From NCBI RefSeq assembly GCF_011075055.1, contig NC_058151.1:5846251-5910250 (forward strand): a DNA stretch of 64,000 nucleotides. The letters run 5' to 3'. The notes below the pieces were generated by a model. The model was not told where the DNA came from. It saw only the letters and a program-made list of their open reading frames with translations, and did not search any database. Positions 35,168 to 47,329 of the stretch are shown piece by piece. Position 1 is the stretch's first letter. The number at the start of each line of letters is the position of its first letter. The translations under genes were made by a program, and so were the position numbers. The DNA is from Mangifera indica. Lineage: Eukaryota; Streptophyta; Magnoliopsida; Sapindales; Anacardiaceae.

Positions 35168-35218
35168 ATCTACACCAAGCTATTAGACAAATTGGAACCC
35201 ATATGTGTGTTTGTGTAA

Positions 35219-35240
35219 GAGAGAGAGAGAGAAAGAGAGA
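35219..35240. repeat. (GA)n microsatellite
   Basis: A short GA-rich run (GAGAGAGAGAGAAAGAGAGA) next to the kinase fragment. Confidence 0.8.
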
Positions 35241-35581
35241 ACTATTCGGTACCCATAACTGACACTAGAACCAATGGGTAGGTTTTAGGTAAGAACCTAT
35301 CCAAATAGGTTTGTGTTTTAGTTCCAAATCTTAGGAACTAATTCTGGTTTTGGTTTTAGTTTTTATTTTTCAACACGACATTTGGACTCTCTCAAAATAA
35401 AAAAAAACACCATTATTAGATATGGGCAAAATTTGGTTCCTCATCTTCTTAGAAACTACATTGGAGCAAAAGGGATGACAAGACCACTTTTAAGCCTAAG
35501 GTCGAAGTACCTAAGGTAAAAGAACTTGGAGGCAATAATGACAAGGGTAAAATCGAAGCTACACAAGGCCAAAATTAAGAT

Positions 35582-36142
35582 ATCAAGTGTTTTCATTGCT
35601 TAGGAAGAGGGCACATTGCATCACAATGTCCTAATAAGCACACAATGATTTTAAAAGATAATGGTGATATTGAAACTAAGGATGAATCCAATGATGAGTC
35701 TATGTCATTAGAGGATGATGATGATAGCATGGAAAACCCTGTTACTAGAGAGCTACTTATAGCAAGGCATGCTTTGAATGTGCAAGTGAAAGATGAAGAT
35801 CAAGTGCAACATGACAACATATTTAACACGAGGTGCCATATCAAAGAGAAGATATGTAGTGTGATTATTCATGGTGGTAGTTGTACTAATGTTGCTAGCA
35901 CCAATTTAGTGGAGCAATTTAGCGTACCTACATCAAAACATCCTAGACCATACAAGTTAAAATGGTTAAATGACTGTAGAAAGGTTAAGGTAACAAAACA
36001 AGTGTTAGTTCCTTTCATTATTGGTAGGTACAAAGATGAAGTGTTATGTGATGTTGTACCTATATATGTTGGTCACTTGCTTTTGGAGCATCCATGGCAA
36101 TATGAAAGGAGAGTAATGCATGATGGATATAAGAATAGATAA
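35582..36142 (+). pseudogene. Gypsy 2 gag zinc knuckle and protease-like region
   Basis: The open frame starts with CFHCLGRGHIASQC (CX2CX4HX4C at 35588-35629), continues through an acidic linker (DESMSLEDDDDSME), then a retropepsin-like segment with KICSVIIHGGSCTNVAS and HPRPYKLKWLNDCRK. The position where the family usually has Asp before GGSCTNVAS is His here, so the protease would be inactive. The frame stops at 36142 and resumes in phase at 36152. Confidence 0.75.
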
Positions 36143-37380
36143 TCTTTCACCATGGATGGGAGATCGTTTACTCTTATGCCTTTAACACATAGACAGGTTT
36201 GTAAGGATCAAATGAGGATAAAAGAGAGTAAGCAAAAAAATGGGAGTTTTAAGACAACAGAGTCCAAGAAAAATAGAGCAAATTTTGAGGGAAAAAGTGA
36301 CAAAATACTAGATTGTGTGCAAAAGAAAAGTGGACAAGTTAAGTGTAAGAGAGAAAATGAGGAAAAGAAAAAGAGTGTTTATACAAAAGAAAGTGATGTA
36401 AGGGCTGTTTTCCTAGCCAAACGGTAAGTGTATTTACTTTTGTATAAAGAAGTTTATTTCTCTAACTCTAACCTTGATGTTTCTTTGTCTAGTATTGTTA
36501 CAAATCTTTTACAGGACTTTAAGAGTGTGTTCCCGAAGGAGATACCAGATTGATTACCACTAAAGAGGGGAACAGAGCATCAAATTGATTTCGTACTCAA
36601 AGTCATGATTCCAAATAGACTTGCATAAAGGAGCAAACCAGAAAAGACAAATGACTTCAAAAGCAAGTTGATGAGCTAATGAAGAAATGGGTTTGTGAGG
36701 GAGAGTATGAGTTCATGTGTAGTTCCAATACTACTTGTATCTAAGAAGGATAGGACATGACAAATATGCATTGATTGTCATTTCGTCAATAAAATCAGTC
36801 TAAAGTATTGACATCCCATACCTAGATTAAATGATATATTGAATGAATTGCATGGTTCTTGTGTGTTTTCTATGATTGATTTAAAAAGTGAATATCATTA
36901 AATTAGAATGAAAGAGGTGACGAATGGAAAACAATATTTAAAACTAAACAAAATTTATATGAAACTACTGAATCATGTTTTACGTGCTTTCATTGGACAA
37001 TTTGTTGTTCTCTACTTGATGATATATTAGTGTACAACAAGAGTTTAGATGAACATGTTAGGCATTTGCATTATGTGCTTGATTTGTTAAGGAAAGAAAA
37101 GTTGTATCTAATTTGAAAAAGTGTTCCTTTTGTATTAGGCAAATTGTATTATTAGGTTATTTAATAACGTCAAAGGGAACTGAAGTAGATGAGGAAAAGG
37201 TTAGGGTTATTAGAGAGTGGTCTACGCCTAAAAGTGTAAGTGAGGTGCGTAGTTTTCATGGTTTTGCAAGTTTCTATAAGAGATTTGTTAAAGAATTTAG
37301 CATAATAACTGCACCATTGATTGAGGTTGTTAAGAAAAGTATGGGTTTTAAATGCGGTATAGCAATAACATGCATTTAAT
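36143..37380 (+). pseudogene. Gypsy 2 linker and reverse transcriptase remnant
   Basis: After a Lys-rich linker (36152-36427), worn RT pieces follow: PDRLPLKRGTEHQID-like text near 36545 (with a stop), IDCHFVNKI near 36772, and LDDILVYNKSLDEHVRHLHY at about 37015-37075. The frame at 37113-37379 continues with VRSFHGFASFYKRFVKEFS, the start of the RNase H connection. A stretch before the YxDD box looks deleted. Confidence 0.7.
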
Positions 37381-37910
37381 TTGATTAAAAAGAAGTTACG
37401 TTCTACACCATTGCTTGCATTACTCGATTTCACTAAAATTTTTTAGATTGAATGTGATGCATCTAGTATATGTATATGGGGCTATTTTGATGCAAGAATG
37501 ACGATCTATATCATATTTTAGTGAAAAGTTAAGTAGCTTAGCGATAAACTATCCAACTTATGATAAGGAGTTATATGCTTTAGTTTAGGCCTTAGAGCCA
37601 TGGCAACATTATTGATAGCCCAAGGAGTTTGTAATCCATACTAATCATGAGTTTTTAAACACTTAAAAGGACAAGGTAAACTAAATCAAAGGCATGCGAA
37701 ATGGGTGGAATTCATAGAAATGTTTCTTTATGTGATAAAGCACAAGCTAAGAAAGGAAAACATTGTAACATATGCATTATCTTGCAGGTATGTACTCATG
37801 TCTACTTTGAATACAAAATTGTTAGGTTTTGAGTATAGTAAGGATCTATATATTAGTGATCCTGATTCTACTAATGTGTTTAGTGGTTGTGAGAATGTTG
37901 CTTTTTAGGA
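37381..37910 (+). pseudogene. Gypsy 2 RNase H remnant
   Basis: Broken frames keep IECDASS (an RNase H catalytic Asp region near 37450), YFSEKLSSLAINYPTYDKELY near 37510-37570, and [20 protein letters not shown] at 37705 onward. Stops separate them. Confidence 0.7.
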
Positions 37911-38775
37911 AATTCTATAGGTATAAAGGGTATTTGTTTAGAGAAAATAGATTATGTATCCCTTAAGGATCTTTCAGAGAGTTGTTAGTTAGAGAGACAT
38001 ATGAGGGTGGTTTAATGGGACACTTTGGTGTTAGGAAGACTTTAGATATGTTAGATGAGCATTTCTTTTAGCCACACATGAAGAGAGATATTGAGCAAAT
38101 TTGTAAGAAGTGCATAACATGTATGCAATCTAAGTCCAAAGTTTTACCCCATGGTTTGTATACGCCTTTGCCTATAACAAGTGAACCTTGGACTGATATT
38201 TCTATAGATTTTGTATTAGGTGTACCTATGTCAAAAAGGGTTAAGATTTTATGTTTGTTATGGTTGACAAGTTTTTGAAGATTGGTTATTTTATACCATG
38301 TCGCAAAATCGATGATGCATCGAACACTGCTGATTTTTTCTTCAAGGAGGTTAGACGACTTCATGGAATGCCAAAGATATTAGTTTCAAATTGAGATGTG
38401 AATTTCTTAAGCTACTTTTGAAAAAATTTATAGGAAAAGTTGGGAACTCAGCTCTTATTTTCTATTACTTGCCATCCATAAACTTATGGATGAAAAAAAG
38501 TGGTTAATAAGACTTTAACTACCTTATCGCATTTTACAATCCAAAAGAACTTAAAAAGTTATGAGGAGTGTTTGTCGCACGATAAGTGTACATTCAGCAA
38601 CAGATTCCTCTCCATTTGAGGTCGTTTATGAGTTTAATTTATTGACTTCATTAGATTTGATACATTACTTGTTAAGGAATGAGCAAATATGGATGGGGAA
38701 AAAAAGGTTGAATTTGTTAGACAACTTCATGCGAAGGTTAAGAAAGTGGTATTTGAATCAAGTGATTAGGTTTGG
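37911..38775 (+). pseudogene. Gypsy 2 integrase remnant
   Basis: The zinc-binding region is visible near 38000-38130 (HFGVRKTL..., CKKCITCMQSKSK), then PHGLYTPLPITSEPWTDISI with the first catalytic Asp region. Later pieces read SPFEVVYEFNLLTSLDLIHY. A frameshift follows the first core strand. Confidence 0.75.
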
Positions 38776-39170
38776 GTGCACATGAGCAAGGAAAGGTTTC
38801 CACTGCAAATAAAATCTAAGTTACAACTGCAAAGAGATGGTCCATTCCAAGTGATTGCACGAATCAATGATAATGCCTACAAGATAAATTTGCCTAGTGA
38901 GTATAATGTCAGTGCTACATTTAATGTTTCTAATCTTTCTCCTTTTGATGTAGGTGATGATTTCAGGATAAATCATTTTAAAGAGAAGGGGAATGATGGA
39001 AATCAAGGTAGCAATCATGGAGGATGACAAGGTAGTTCCAATGATCCTTTTTGCATCAATTGTGGACCAACAACAAGGGGCAAAGCTAAAAGGATGAAAG
39101 AATCACTAATTGAACTAATTAAAGGCATCTGGGCCAAGTGTAATACGTGACATGAAGAACAAGAATAAGG
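38776..39170 (+). pseudogene. Gypsy 2 integrase C-terminus and tail
   Basis: The frame at 38776-39027 reads MSKERFPLQIKSKL, DGPFQVIARINDNAYKINLP and NVSATFNVSNLSPFDVGDD, the GPF/Y module of gypsy integrases. Downstream text gives GPTTRGKAKRMKESL, a tail also usual for this lineage. No chromodomain cage residues seen. Confidence 0.7.
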
Positions 39171-39187
39171 GCAGTTAGGCCAAAATA

Positions 39188-39197
39188 TAAAGGGGGA
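39188..39197 (+). other. Polypurine tract of gypsy 2
   Basis: TAAAGGGGGA lies directly before the TG start of the 3' LTR. Confidence 0.6.
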
Positions 39198-39800
39198 TGC
39201 ACGATTTAGGCCTAATTTGTTATAGGTTATGCGATTTGAGGCAACACTTATTATCTCCGTATGGAGGCTATGTTTTTAGGTCTTAAATTATACTTAAATT
39301 ATGTTTAATTATGCCTAGTTTTATTTATTTCAACTTATATTTGTTTTGGGCTAAAAAAACTTACTTTAACTTAAGCCTATTTATTTGATTTTAAGATTTT
39401 GCTAGGATTAGTTATATCCTAGTTGGTTTAGAAGTGTTTTTCCTATATAAGGAGTGTGTAACCCTAAACTACATAGCCGCCTTTGATTATTGAATGAAAA
39501 AAAAAAACCTTTTCTCATTGTTCTTTTACAAACTTTGTAATCTTATCAAGTTAATGCTTATAACAATCAAACTTAACTTATCTTCCACCTTCTCAACTTG
39601 TTCTTGGTTGTAGTGTCTTATGCCTTTGATTCGTGATTATCCATAATAATTAGGTCAAAGTTTTATCAATATGCATGTTTTTATCTTTCTTGGGGTTGTG
39701 ATTCTAATTATTGATTATGAGTGTCATATTGGTATATGGGGTTCATATCATCTAGGGTGCATCTCTAATTAATAAGAAATTAGCTAGGGATTTCAAGATA
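39198..39800 (+). repeat. 3' LTR of gypsy 2
   Basis: It starts TGCACGATTTAGGCC after the polypurine tract and carries a TATA box (CTATATAAGGAG) near 39444. The right end is not defined by a target duplication or a partner LTR, so it is approximate. Confidence 0.55.
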
Positions 39801-39885
39801 ATGCTTATCATGACAAATTTTCAAGATTTTTAGAGTATTTGTGGACATTTATCTTATAACTATATTTGAGGATGTGGTTAATTAT

Positions 39886-40811
39886 AGTTCAAGTAAAATA
39901 ATAGGAAAAAAGAAAGAGAAATTAATCATTTTAACCATTTTTTTATCCGTTCATACAATTTAACATAATTTTTTTCACTATATAATTTTAATAAAAAAAA
40001 TCTAAGTTAATATTAGTTTTATCTTTATCTTTAACTTTAGAAACCCAAGGCTAATTCTTCCCATCGCTCTAAACAAATATACGCTTATTGTTTTAAAATA
40101 AAAACAAAATCATGAAAATCCTATATCAAACTCATTCTAATACAAGTAAATATATATCTAAATCATTATAAACTTATTTTGTTAGAATATTTGAAATCCC
40201 CATAAAGTGAAATACTTTGTGAATTTCTTTGTTAATTTGTTATTTCTTGATAAATGTTGTTGTTTTGTAGTTAAATTAGTCGAATGGTAAATCAACCATC
40301 CTATTGGTCTACTATCCAACCTACTTGCACTTATCCCATGAAAAATTTCCAGATTTTCACAATTTTTTTTCTAGTAATTTGAATACAAAAATATATATTC
40401 GAGTTAATCTAATGTATTTTTTATATAAAATATCCATTACATTAGATAATTTATCTATGAAACAATAACATTGATAAAGAAATAACAAATTAAGAAAGAA
40501 GATCACAAAGTAAAGGAAGGGATTTCAAATTTTCTAATAAAATAAGAGTATAAATATTTATATCAATACTTAGAATATAATGAATTTAGTACAGGATTTT
40601 GATAAATTTATTTTGATTTTTTAGAGAGTAGGCAGATATACTTGCCTTAAGCTCTTAAAGTTGAAAATAAAGATAAAACAAGTATTAAATTAGATTTATG
40701 GCTAAAACCATATATTGAAAAAAAATGGTAGTTAAATTTGTATAGACAAATAAAAAAGTCATTAAAACAATTAATTTTCTATTTTAGGAGTAAAACATTT
40801 ATTTGAAGTTA
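39886..40811. mobile_element. Large imperfect hairpin (fold-back MITE-like), arms about 370 bp
   Basis: The left arm (about 39886-40270) and right arm (about 40440-40811) are inverse copies over almost their whole length. Matched pairs include AATTTGTTATTTCTTGATAA / TTGATAAAGAAATAACAAATT, ATATTTGAAATCCCC / GGGATTTCAAATTTT, AAAATCCTATATC / GTACAGGATTTT, and TTAGTTTTATCTTTATC / AAAGATAAAACAAGTATT. The loop is about 170 bp. No coding capacity was seen and the target duplication was not resolved. Confidence 0.6.
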
Positions 40812-42700
40812 TTAAGGAAAATCAAAATACCCCTTTATAATCAACAACATAAGATCTAAAAAAAATTATTTGAAATGTCTTCAATTTATAAAGTAAAATA
40901 TTGAAAGTGTACCAACTATGTCATACCCATGGGTAATTTTAAGTTCATCTAAAGGTCAATTGCTTTGTGTCTATCCTTACAAAAGATAAACAACTTGTAG
41001 GTATAAGTTTTAAAACTGACAAATGATATAAATATTGATTATTTGTCTTAAATTATGAGAGAAATGATAATTTTGACATTCTTGCATAATATTATTCTGT
41101 GTGTTTTTGTCATAACATGTAATTTACTAACATATCTAGTGTTTATTATAGCATCACAATTAACTTTTAGTGAAATTAAACACATTTTGAATAATAGAAG
41201 ATCAAATTTACATAAAAATATGGTTAAAAGTATTTTGTACATGAAAGACTGGTTGATGTCGAATTTAAGCTATAAAATCATATTACTGAAGATATTTTTA
41301 ATGGGTTCAAGAATTTAGATATGGAAGAAATTGAAAATGTATAATACTTGTAAATTGTAATATATATGAGTTTATTTTTTATTACAATATCTTTTATTTT
41401 ACTAGCTTAATTTTCTCTATTATCTAGTTAAGATTTTCTCTAAAATAATGAGAGTTTTTCAATAAAATTTTAAAGATATTATTCTCGTTTATTTTAAAAA
41501 ATTAATTAAAATTGAAAATTTTTTAAAAAATAAAATATTTATTCTAACAAATAAATACAAAAAAAAAAAAAAATACACAAGTCATTCTATAAGAAACCTA
41601 TAGAAACACAATCTATACCCTTAAGTTTGTGGCAGGTTGATTTGATCCACTGATACCCATTTTTGATGGATGTGCACACAACACGAATCTTAAGGGAACA
41701 TGTTGTGCCAATTTAGGCACAGTCGACCCATCAAATATATAATAATTTAGATTTGATAGTTTGTCTCATTGTGTTATATTCGTCTTATGTTAGTTCAAGT
41801 TTCGTGTCAGAGACTTTTAACTCTAACTCAATCCGAATTAAAATCATATCAAAATTATTTAACCTTGAGCTAACCCTCTAATATTTGAGTTGATTCAACC
41901 TGACCAAATTAATCTGAAATTATTTATTATTTTCACTTTTTAAAGTGTTTTTATCATTTTAATTTTTTTACCAAATTACTCAAACCTACTGTTAATAAAA
42001 TACACAATATAACATTTTATCTAATTTACAAATAGTCTAAAATTTACATTCTAAAACTTTTTAAACACGTCAATAATCTAATTAACCCACTTATACTCTT
42101 ACTACTTAATAATAAAATAAAAATTTAAAGAAAAATAAAAACTAATATGAGTAATTACAATTATATAAAGATACAACTATATACATCTATAAAGATTTTT
42201 TACAAAAAAAAATCTAAAAAGATTTTAAGTGTTGTTGATATTATCTTTCAATATTTCTATAATTTATCTCTAATAAATTCTATTAAAATAATATATTTAT
42301 AAAATATTTGAATCGTATGAGATTACTTTCATGTGAACATTAACACTACTCAATTTAATTTTAAATCATATTATATTGATTTGAAATAAATTTTGTATCA
42401 ATAAAACTTACCCTTAAGTTAATTTTTGTTGTATCATATTGTATTTGGTTAATAGATCATGTTGAAAATTGTTCCTACTATAATAATTGTACTTATTTCA
42501 AGACTTACGGTAAATTGAGATGAGAATTGTGGCCAACAATGTCTTATAATAAATTGTGGAAATTAGTAAAGCATATCACGTGGAAGTCCCGCCGGTCAAA
42601 ACTGGCAACTCACGTTTTCTCCAAAATTAAAGTTCAAATTGAGTTTGAGTGGTTCGTCTCCTTACCCAGATCTCACCTACCAATTACAGGCAAAACTTAA
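40812..42700. other. AT-rich intergenic DNA
   Basis: No recognisable gene or mobile element. Small open frames on both strands around 41048-41318 overlap each other and show no domain. It has a poly-A run near 41560. Confidence 0.4.
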
Positions 42701-42701
42701 C

Positions 42702-42709
42702 TATATAAA
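42702..42709 (+). promoter_or_regulatory. TATA box of the methyltransferase gene
   Basis: TATATAAA (within AACTATATAAAGG) lies 70 bp before the ATG at 42780, leaving about 45 bases of 5' UTR if transcription starts around 30 bp downstream. It is the clearest core promoter in the window. Confidence 0.65.
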
Positions 42710-42779
42710 GGAAAAAGTATGGATTTATTAAGTGTATTTCAATCTCCTCAAAACTTGACCTACTTACAAAGAAAGCGAT

Positions 42780-43758
42780 ATGGCAAAATTATTCATTAAG
42801 CAAGCAAAGCAATATGCCGAAACTCGGCCGTCTTACCCACCAGAATTGTTCCAATTCATTGCCTCAAATACGCCCCATCACCACCTTGCTTGGGATGTCG
42901 GTACCGGTAGCGGCCAGGCCGCTCGATCTGTAAGTTCATCCTTTCCTTTTACATAATTTAATAATAAGACTATTTTAAGAGATAATGGGTTCTCTCATTC
43001 CAAGTTTCGAATTTGTGTGGGGTTCCTAAAAATTGGCCAAGAATCTTGGAGAATATGTAATTCTTTCAAAACTGAAATTTGATCTAATTTCATTCTGCAC
43101 ACATTAATCTCAGCTTGCTGGAATCTATAAGAACGTGATAGCTACAGACACAAGCCCAAAACAACTGGAATATGCATCAAAGCTGCCCAACATTCGATAT
43201 CAATGCACTTCTCCAATCATGTCCTTCTCCGAGCTTGAACAAAATGTGGCAAATGAATCAAGCGTTGATTTAGTGACCATTGCTCAAGCTATGCACTGGT
43301 TTGACCTCCCAAAATTTTACCAACAAGTGAAATGGGTTCTTAAGAAACCTCATGGAGTAATTGCTGCCTGGTGCTACACTGCACCAGAAGTTAATGACTC
43401 TGTTGATGCAGTTTTCCAACCATTTTACACCGTTGATTGCGACCCTTACTTTGAACCACCACGAAAGTTGGTTGATGACAAATATGTAAACATTGATTTC
43501 CCATTTGAGGCAGTGGATGGGAAAGAAAATACGGGTCCATTTGAGTTTTTGATAGAGAAGTTGATGGATTTAGATACTTATTTTACTTACTTAAGGTCGT
43601 GGTCAGCATATCAGATTGCTAAGGACAAGGGCGTGGAGCTTCTCACAGACAGTGTCGTTGACAATTTTAAGCGTGCTTGGAATGAAGATGGACATAGCCA
43701 AAAGATTGTTCGATATCCAATTTATCTTAGGATTGGGAAAGTGGGAAATAATAATTGA
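42780..43758 (+). CDS. SAM-dependent methyltransferase, exons 42780-42929 and 43114-43758
   Basis: A class I methyltransferase of the Methyltransf_11 type, predicted to use S-adenosylmethionine; the substrate is unknown. The spliced protein has 264 residues, 50 from exon 1 and 214 from exon 2, joined in phase 0 (TCT|GTAAGT ... CTCAG|CTTGCT). Exon 1 opens MAKLFIKQAKQYAETRPSYP and carries SAM-binding motif I, AWDVGTGSGQAA (residues 38-48). Exon 2 gives VIATDTSPKQLEYA, with the acidic residue that usually holds the ribose, then VDLVTIAQAMHWFDLPKFY and the C-terminal block DTYFTYLRSWSAYQIAKDKG. The length and motif order match a plant family annotated as putative methyltransferases, some of them stress-responsive. 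No signal or transit peptide is obvious. The frame and both splice sites are intact, so the gene is probably functional. Confidence 0.9.
42930..43113 (+). other. Methyltransferase intron (184 bp, phase 0)
   Basis: It begins GTAAGTTC and ends CATTAATCTCAG. It lies directly after motif I. Confidence 0.85.
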
Positions 43759-45889
43759 AGGTAAACGAGTGAAATCAACTGTGTTATGTTGATTTTAGAT
43801 TGCAAATCAACTGTCGTCATTTAATTTAATTGCTTTTACATGATTGTTCTATGTTTCTGTTAAGATTTAATCACTTTTTCTAATATATTTCTTCCTTTTT
43901 CAACTGATTGTTCATTTTTTACTGGGTGATAAAAGTGTTAAGGAAGTTTAATATAGGTGATTTATCTTGGCCAGTTGCTTAAACTAATTACATCTATCAT
44001 TAACTAGAGGAAGTTTTACTTTGCTCAACAACTTTTGCAACATTAGTTTTTTTTTTTTTCTCTTAGACTGATTTTATGGAGTTTTAAAAAAAAAACAATG
44101 GTAGTTGTGTTTCTTTTGTTCTTTTCATTGCTTGTGAAATTTTATAGTTGACAAAGTTTTATTGATTGAGTCTATTTGTACCGACCCTTCTAATACAACA
44201 TTCGTTAAAGTTTTCTTCCAAACTTCTAGGTATCAAAAGCTTTTAAGATCACGCCAATGTCAAATGAAGCAAACAACTAGGCTAATTCAACTACCTCAAC
44301 TCTAGCCACTAGAGCATATTTATCAGTAGTTCAAGTAGTTCATGAGACAAAGCTTTGCAATCAAGCTTGAGATAAAATAAAAATGATGTTATGTATTGAA
44401 ACTCCTCCGTATCCAGATTTGCATGTACAAGATTCAATGGGTTGTGATCAATCATTAGAGACAACAATATTTACTAAACAAGTTTCACTTTGAATAAGAA
44501 TAGATCTTGAGAATCATATTTGAATTATGGATGCTCTGATTTGTTATTTGAATATAACTCTCTCTCTTAATTCTATGAGTATAAATGATCAATACGGAGA
44601 AGTGAATGCGCACACACACATACAAAGAGAGAGAGAGAGAAAAAAAGGGCATAAAAGGAGAGACACCATGTTAAGTTGAGTTTATTACTATACTAAAGAT
44701 ATTACGCATAAGAATTATCCTTAGATCAAAAGGAAGGCCTTCATGGAAATCTCACTATCCTCCTTAGTACCCTTGTCAAAAATCAAGTCCTTTTCATAAC
44801 ATATTTTGCTCTATCTACAACAATCAATAACATATTGTGGATGTGGGTTTTTATTATCAAGTGGAGCCACCTTAAAATTCATTGTGTCCTATTTTCCTTA
44901 TATATAATGTATCTCAAACTGTAATGGACAACACAGTTGATTAAACAATCTTCAATATTGCTACCATAGCCTATCTTGTTGTATATATCAGTTAATAACA
45001 AAAAATCTCATCAACTGTTTAGCACTTTAATGAGAGTCAACTTTGCTACAACAAATGTCTATTATTCATTAATCTTGCGCATACAAATCTTCTTAAATGG
45101 CTTGTGGAAGATGGCATAAAAAAGCCCTATATGAGCAAACCTATTAAAAATCCTATAGTTGTTTAGGACCATCTAATCCCATCATCAACATTTAACTAGT
45201 GACAAAGGCTAAAGTGCAACAATTAATCTCTGAAATGGATGCATAACCAAAATCAACTATGGATGATCTCTCCATAACCAACCAATAAACATATATCGTT
45301 GCCTTGACAACTCTTATTATCGAGGAGACTTGTCCTCCCATATGTAAAAACTACAAAAACATTCGCTTCCTATCTAAGAACTATTTGCTCTTAGTGATAG
45401 AACACCTTCGAAAAAAGGATCCTTGATCCTTCTTGGTGAGCACCGAACCTTTACCCTATTGTATTTTGGAAAAGACTCCTACAACGGAGGAGACAATAAA
45501 ATGTTTCTAAGCATAAGACATTTTTAACTTAGTGAACATCATATTCTAGGCCTATAACTACCACTTATAACACTTATAGACTAAGAAATCATTCAAGACA
45601 ATCAATGATATGATAAACAACTTTAGTTTCCCAATCCTACATCCAATCATGCACAAACAACTAAATGTCAATCAAGCCATCTAAAAATGGTGGTCGAATA
45701 TGATAAAGTAAGTGTTGTAAAGCTAATAGTTTTAGTCAATATTGTAAAAACACTTGGATATTGTATCATGCTTAAAATCAATAAAACGGTAGTTTTTCAT
45801 CTTTATCATACACACACACACACACACATATATATACACAATGAGATAAATAAACAAGGAGATAAACATGTATCTTGAATGTGAGGACC
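43759..45889. other. Intergenic DNA downstream of the methyltransferase
   Basis: The first 150 bases or so are probable 3' UTR. The rest shows no recognisable gene. It contains CA- and GA-rich microsatellites near 44612-44642 and a CA/TA microsatellite at about 45810-45838. 45180-45670 has long, partly open but interrupted + strand frames that may be an old retroelement gag; I could not identify a domain. Confidence 0.4.
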
Positions 45890-47295
45890 TTAAACATACC
45901 ATGGTTATTCTAGAAACGTTCATAGTCTTACCATTATTTTGACAAGGGGAACCTATGATTCTTCAACAAGGTCATCATCGTGTTGGACCACCCTACCAAA
46001 AAGTAATTACAAATCTCATGTGTCAGTATTGTTTACAATAATCTAGTGTAACACATGAGTGCATATTGACTACACGTTCACTAAACTAACATGCTAAAGG
46101 ATTCTACATAAATAGTAACTTCAGTGTCTATTGAAAAAATCCTCTAATAAATAGTGATGCATGCAATTCTTCAACTTGAGATTACCAGTGCACATTGTGG
46201 ACCAATCAACCTTATTTGACGTTATTCTAACACAATTTTTATTATGACTATCAATATAACAATTGTTGGATACGTCAAAAAGTGTTTCAAGGGTATAATA
46301 GATCAACATGAGATTCATCATTCTTAAGTATGAAAAAATATATTTTGAAGCACTATTTGATTGATAATTCTAACTATTGGAATTTGTGGCCATAGTGCGA
46401 TTTGGTTTTTGCTCAAGTCCAATTTTATCTAATCATTGCCTCAAAACTCAAGTGATAGATTCAAGGATGATTTAAAGTAGACATTATTTATGCGTCTTAG
46501 TTTTGAAGAGATATCATTTAATAAAAAGATTTGATTGTATGATAACTGTATCATTGAAAGGTGAAAATGAGTTTTTTGATGATTCTTTATCATTTAAGTG
46601 ATTATGATGTCTTGTTAGAGGCTGCTCGTGGTCTTTGAATGGAGGGTTGATTAATCACAATTTGATGTGTTGCCATTGTAACAGAGAACCTATGGTTACA
46701 CACAATTGGGAGTTAATTTTCAACATTAAAAAATTTCACACTTATTTCATACAAAGTGAATCACATGGTTTTTTTTTTCAATTATAATGATTTTGATCTT
46801 TATTAGTGAGTGAGTTAGGTCCAATCCTTTCGATTTGGATCAAACGATAATAACCCAAAAATTGAAAGGGTTGATTAGGGATAAGTGTCTAGTTAAATTA
46901 AACACGTGTTCCATTAATTTAATATAGTTGTCGATCACCTATGAAGAGAGAAAACTATTATTTCTCTCATATTCACAAACCTCGGAAAATCATTCACTTC
47001 TTACACGTGCTAGCACTTGTGAGTGCTTCTAACAACTTCTCCAACATTATATAGACATATTGGTGCCTTTGTGTGTACAAATAGGAGTTTTTCTTCCTTG
47101 TAAGGATTTATGGAAGAACTCAAGTTAGGTTTCATCATTAGTAAAGCTCTGAACAACAGTATGTTTATAACCTTCTATGAAAATATGTATTTTTCCATAT
47201 CTTTGATCCTAGGTTTTGTTGGTTCTTTATTATTTGTTGTTATGGCCTATATTTTGTTTTTAAATTTTAATTGCGTCTTGTTGATATCCTTTTAA
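45890..47295 (+). repeat. Copia-like LTR family, copy E (+ strand, 5' end worn)
   Basis: It shares blocks with copy B in the same orientation and with copies C and D in inverse orientation (for example AATTTGTGGCCATAGTG). It ends just before a PBS-like site. Its start could not be placed. Confidence 0.4.
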
Positions 47296-47296
47296 G

Positions 47297-47309
47297 TGGT
47301 ATTAGAGCC
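47297..47309 (+). other. Degenerate tRNA-Met primer-binding site
   Basis: TGGTATTAGAGCC, one mismatch from TGGTATCAGAGCC, after LTR copy E. Confidence 0.5.
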
Positions 47310-47329
47310 TAAGGTATACAGTTTAAGGT

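Larger units (their letters stand above)
35457..39800 (+). mobile_element. Second Ty3/gypsy element, 5'-truncated
   Basis: Homology starts abruptly inside late gag (about 35457) and runs through zinc knuckle, protease, RT, RNase H and integrase to a polypurine tract and a 3' LTR. No 5' LTR, PBS or early gag is present upstream. The protein words differ from those of the chromovirus at 24.9-33.0 kb, so it is another lineage. The C-terminus (..LSPFDVGDDFRINHFKEKGN) has no chromodomain that I can see. Stops and shifts are frequent. Confidence 0.8.
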
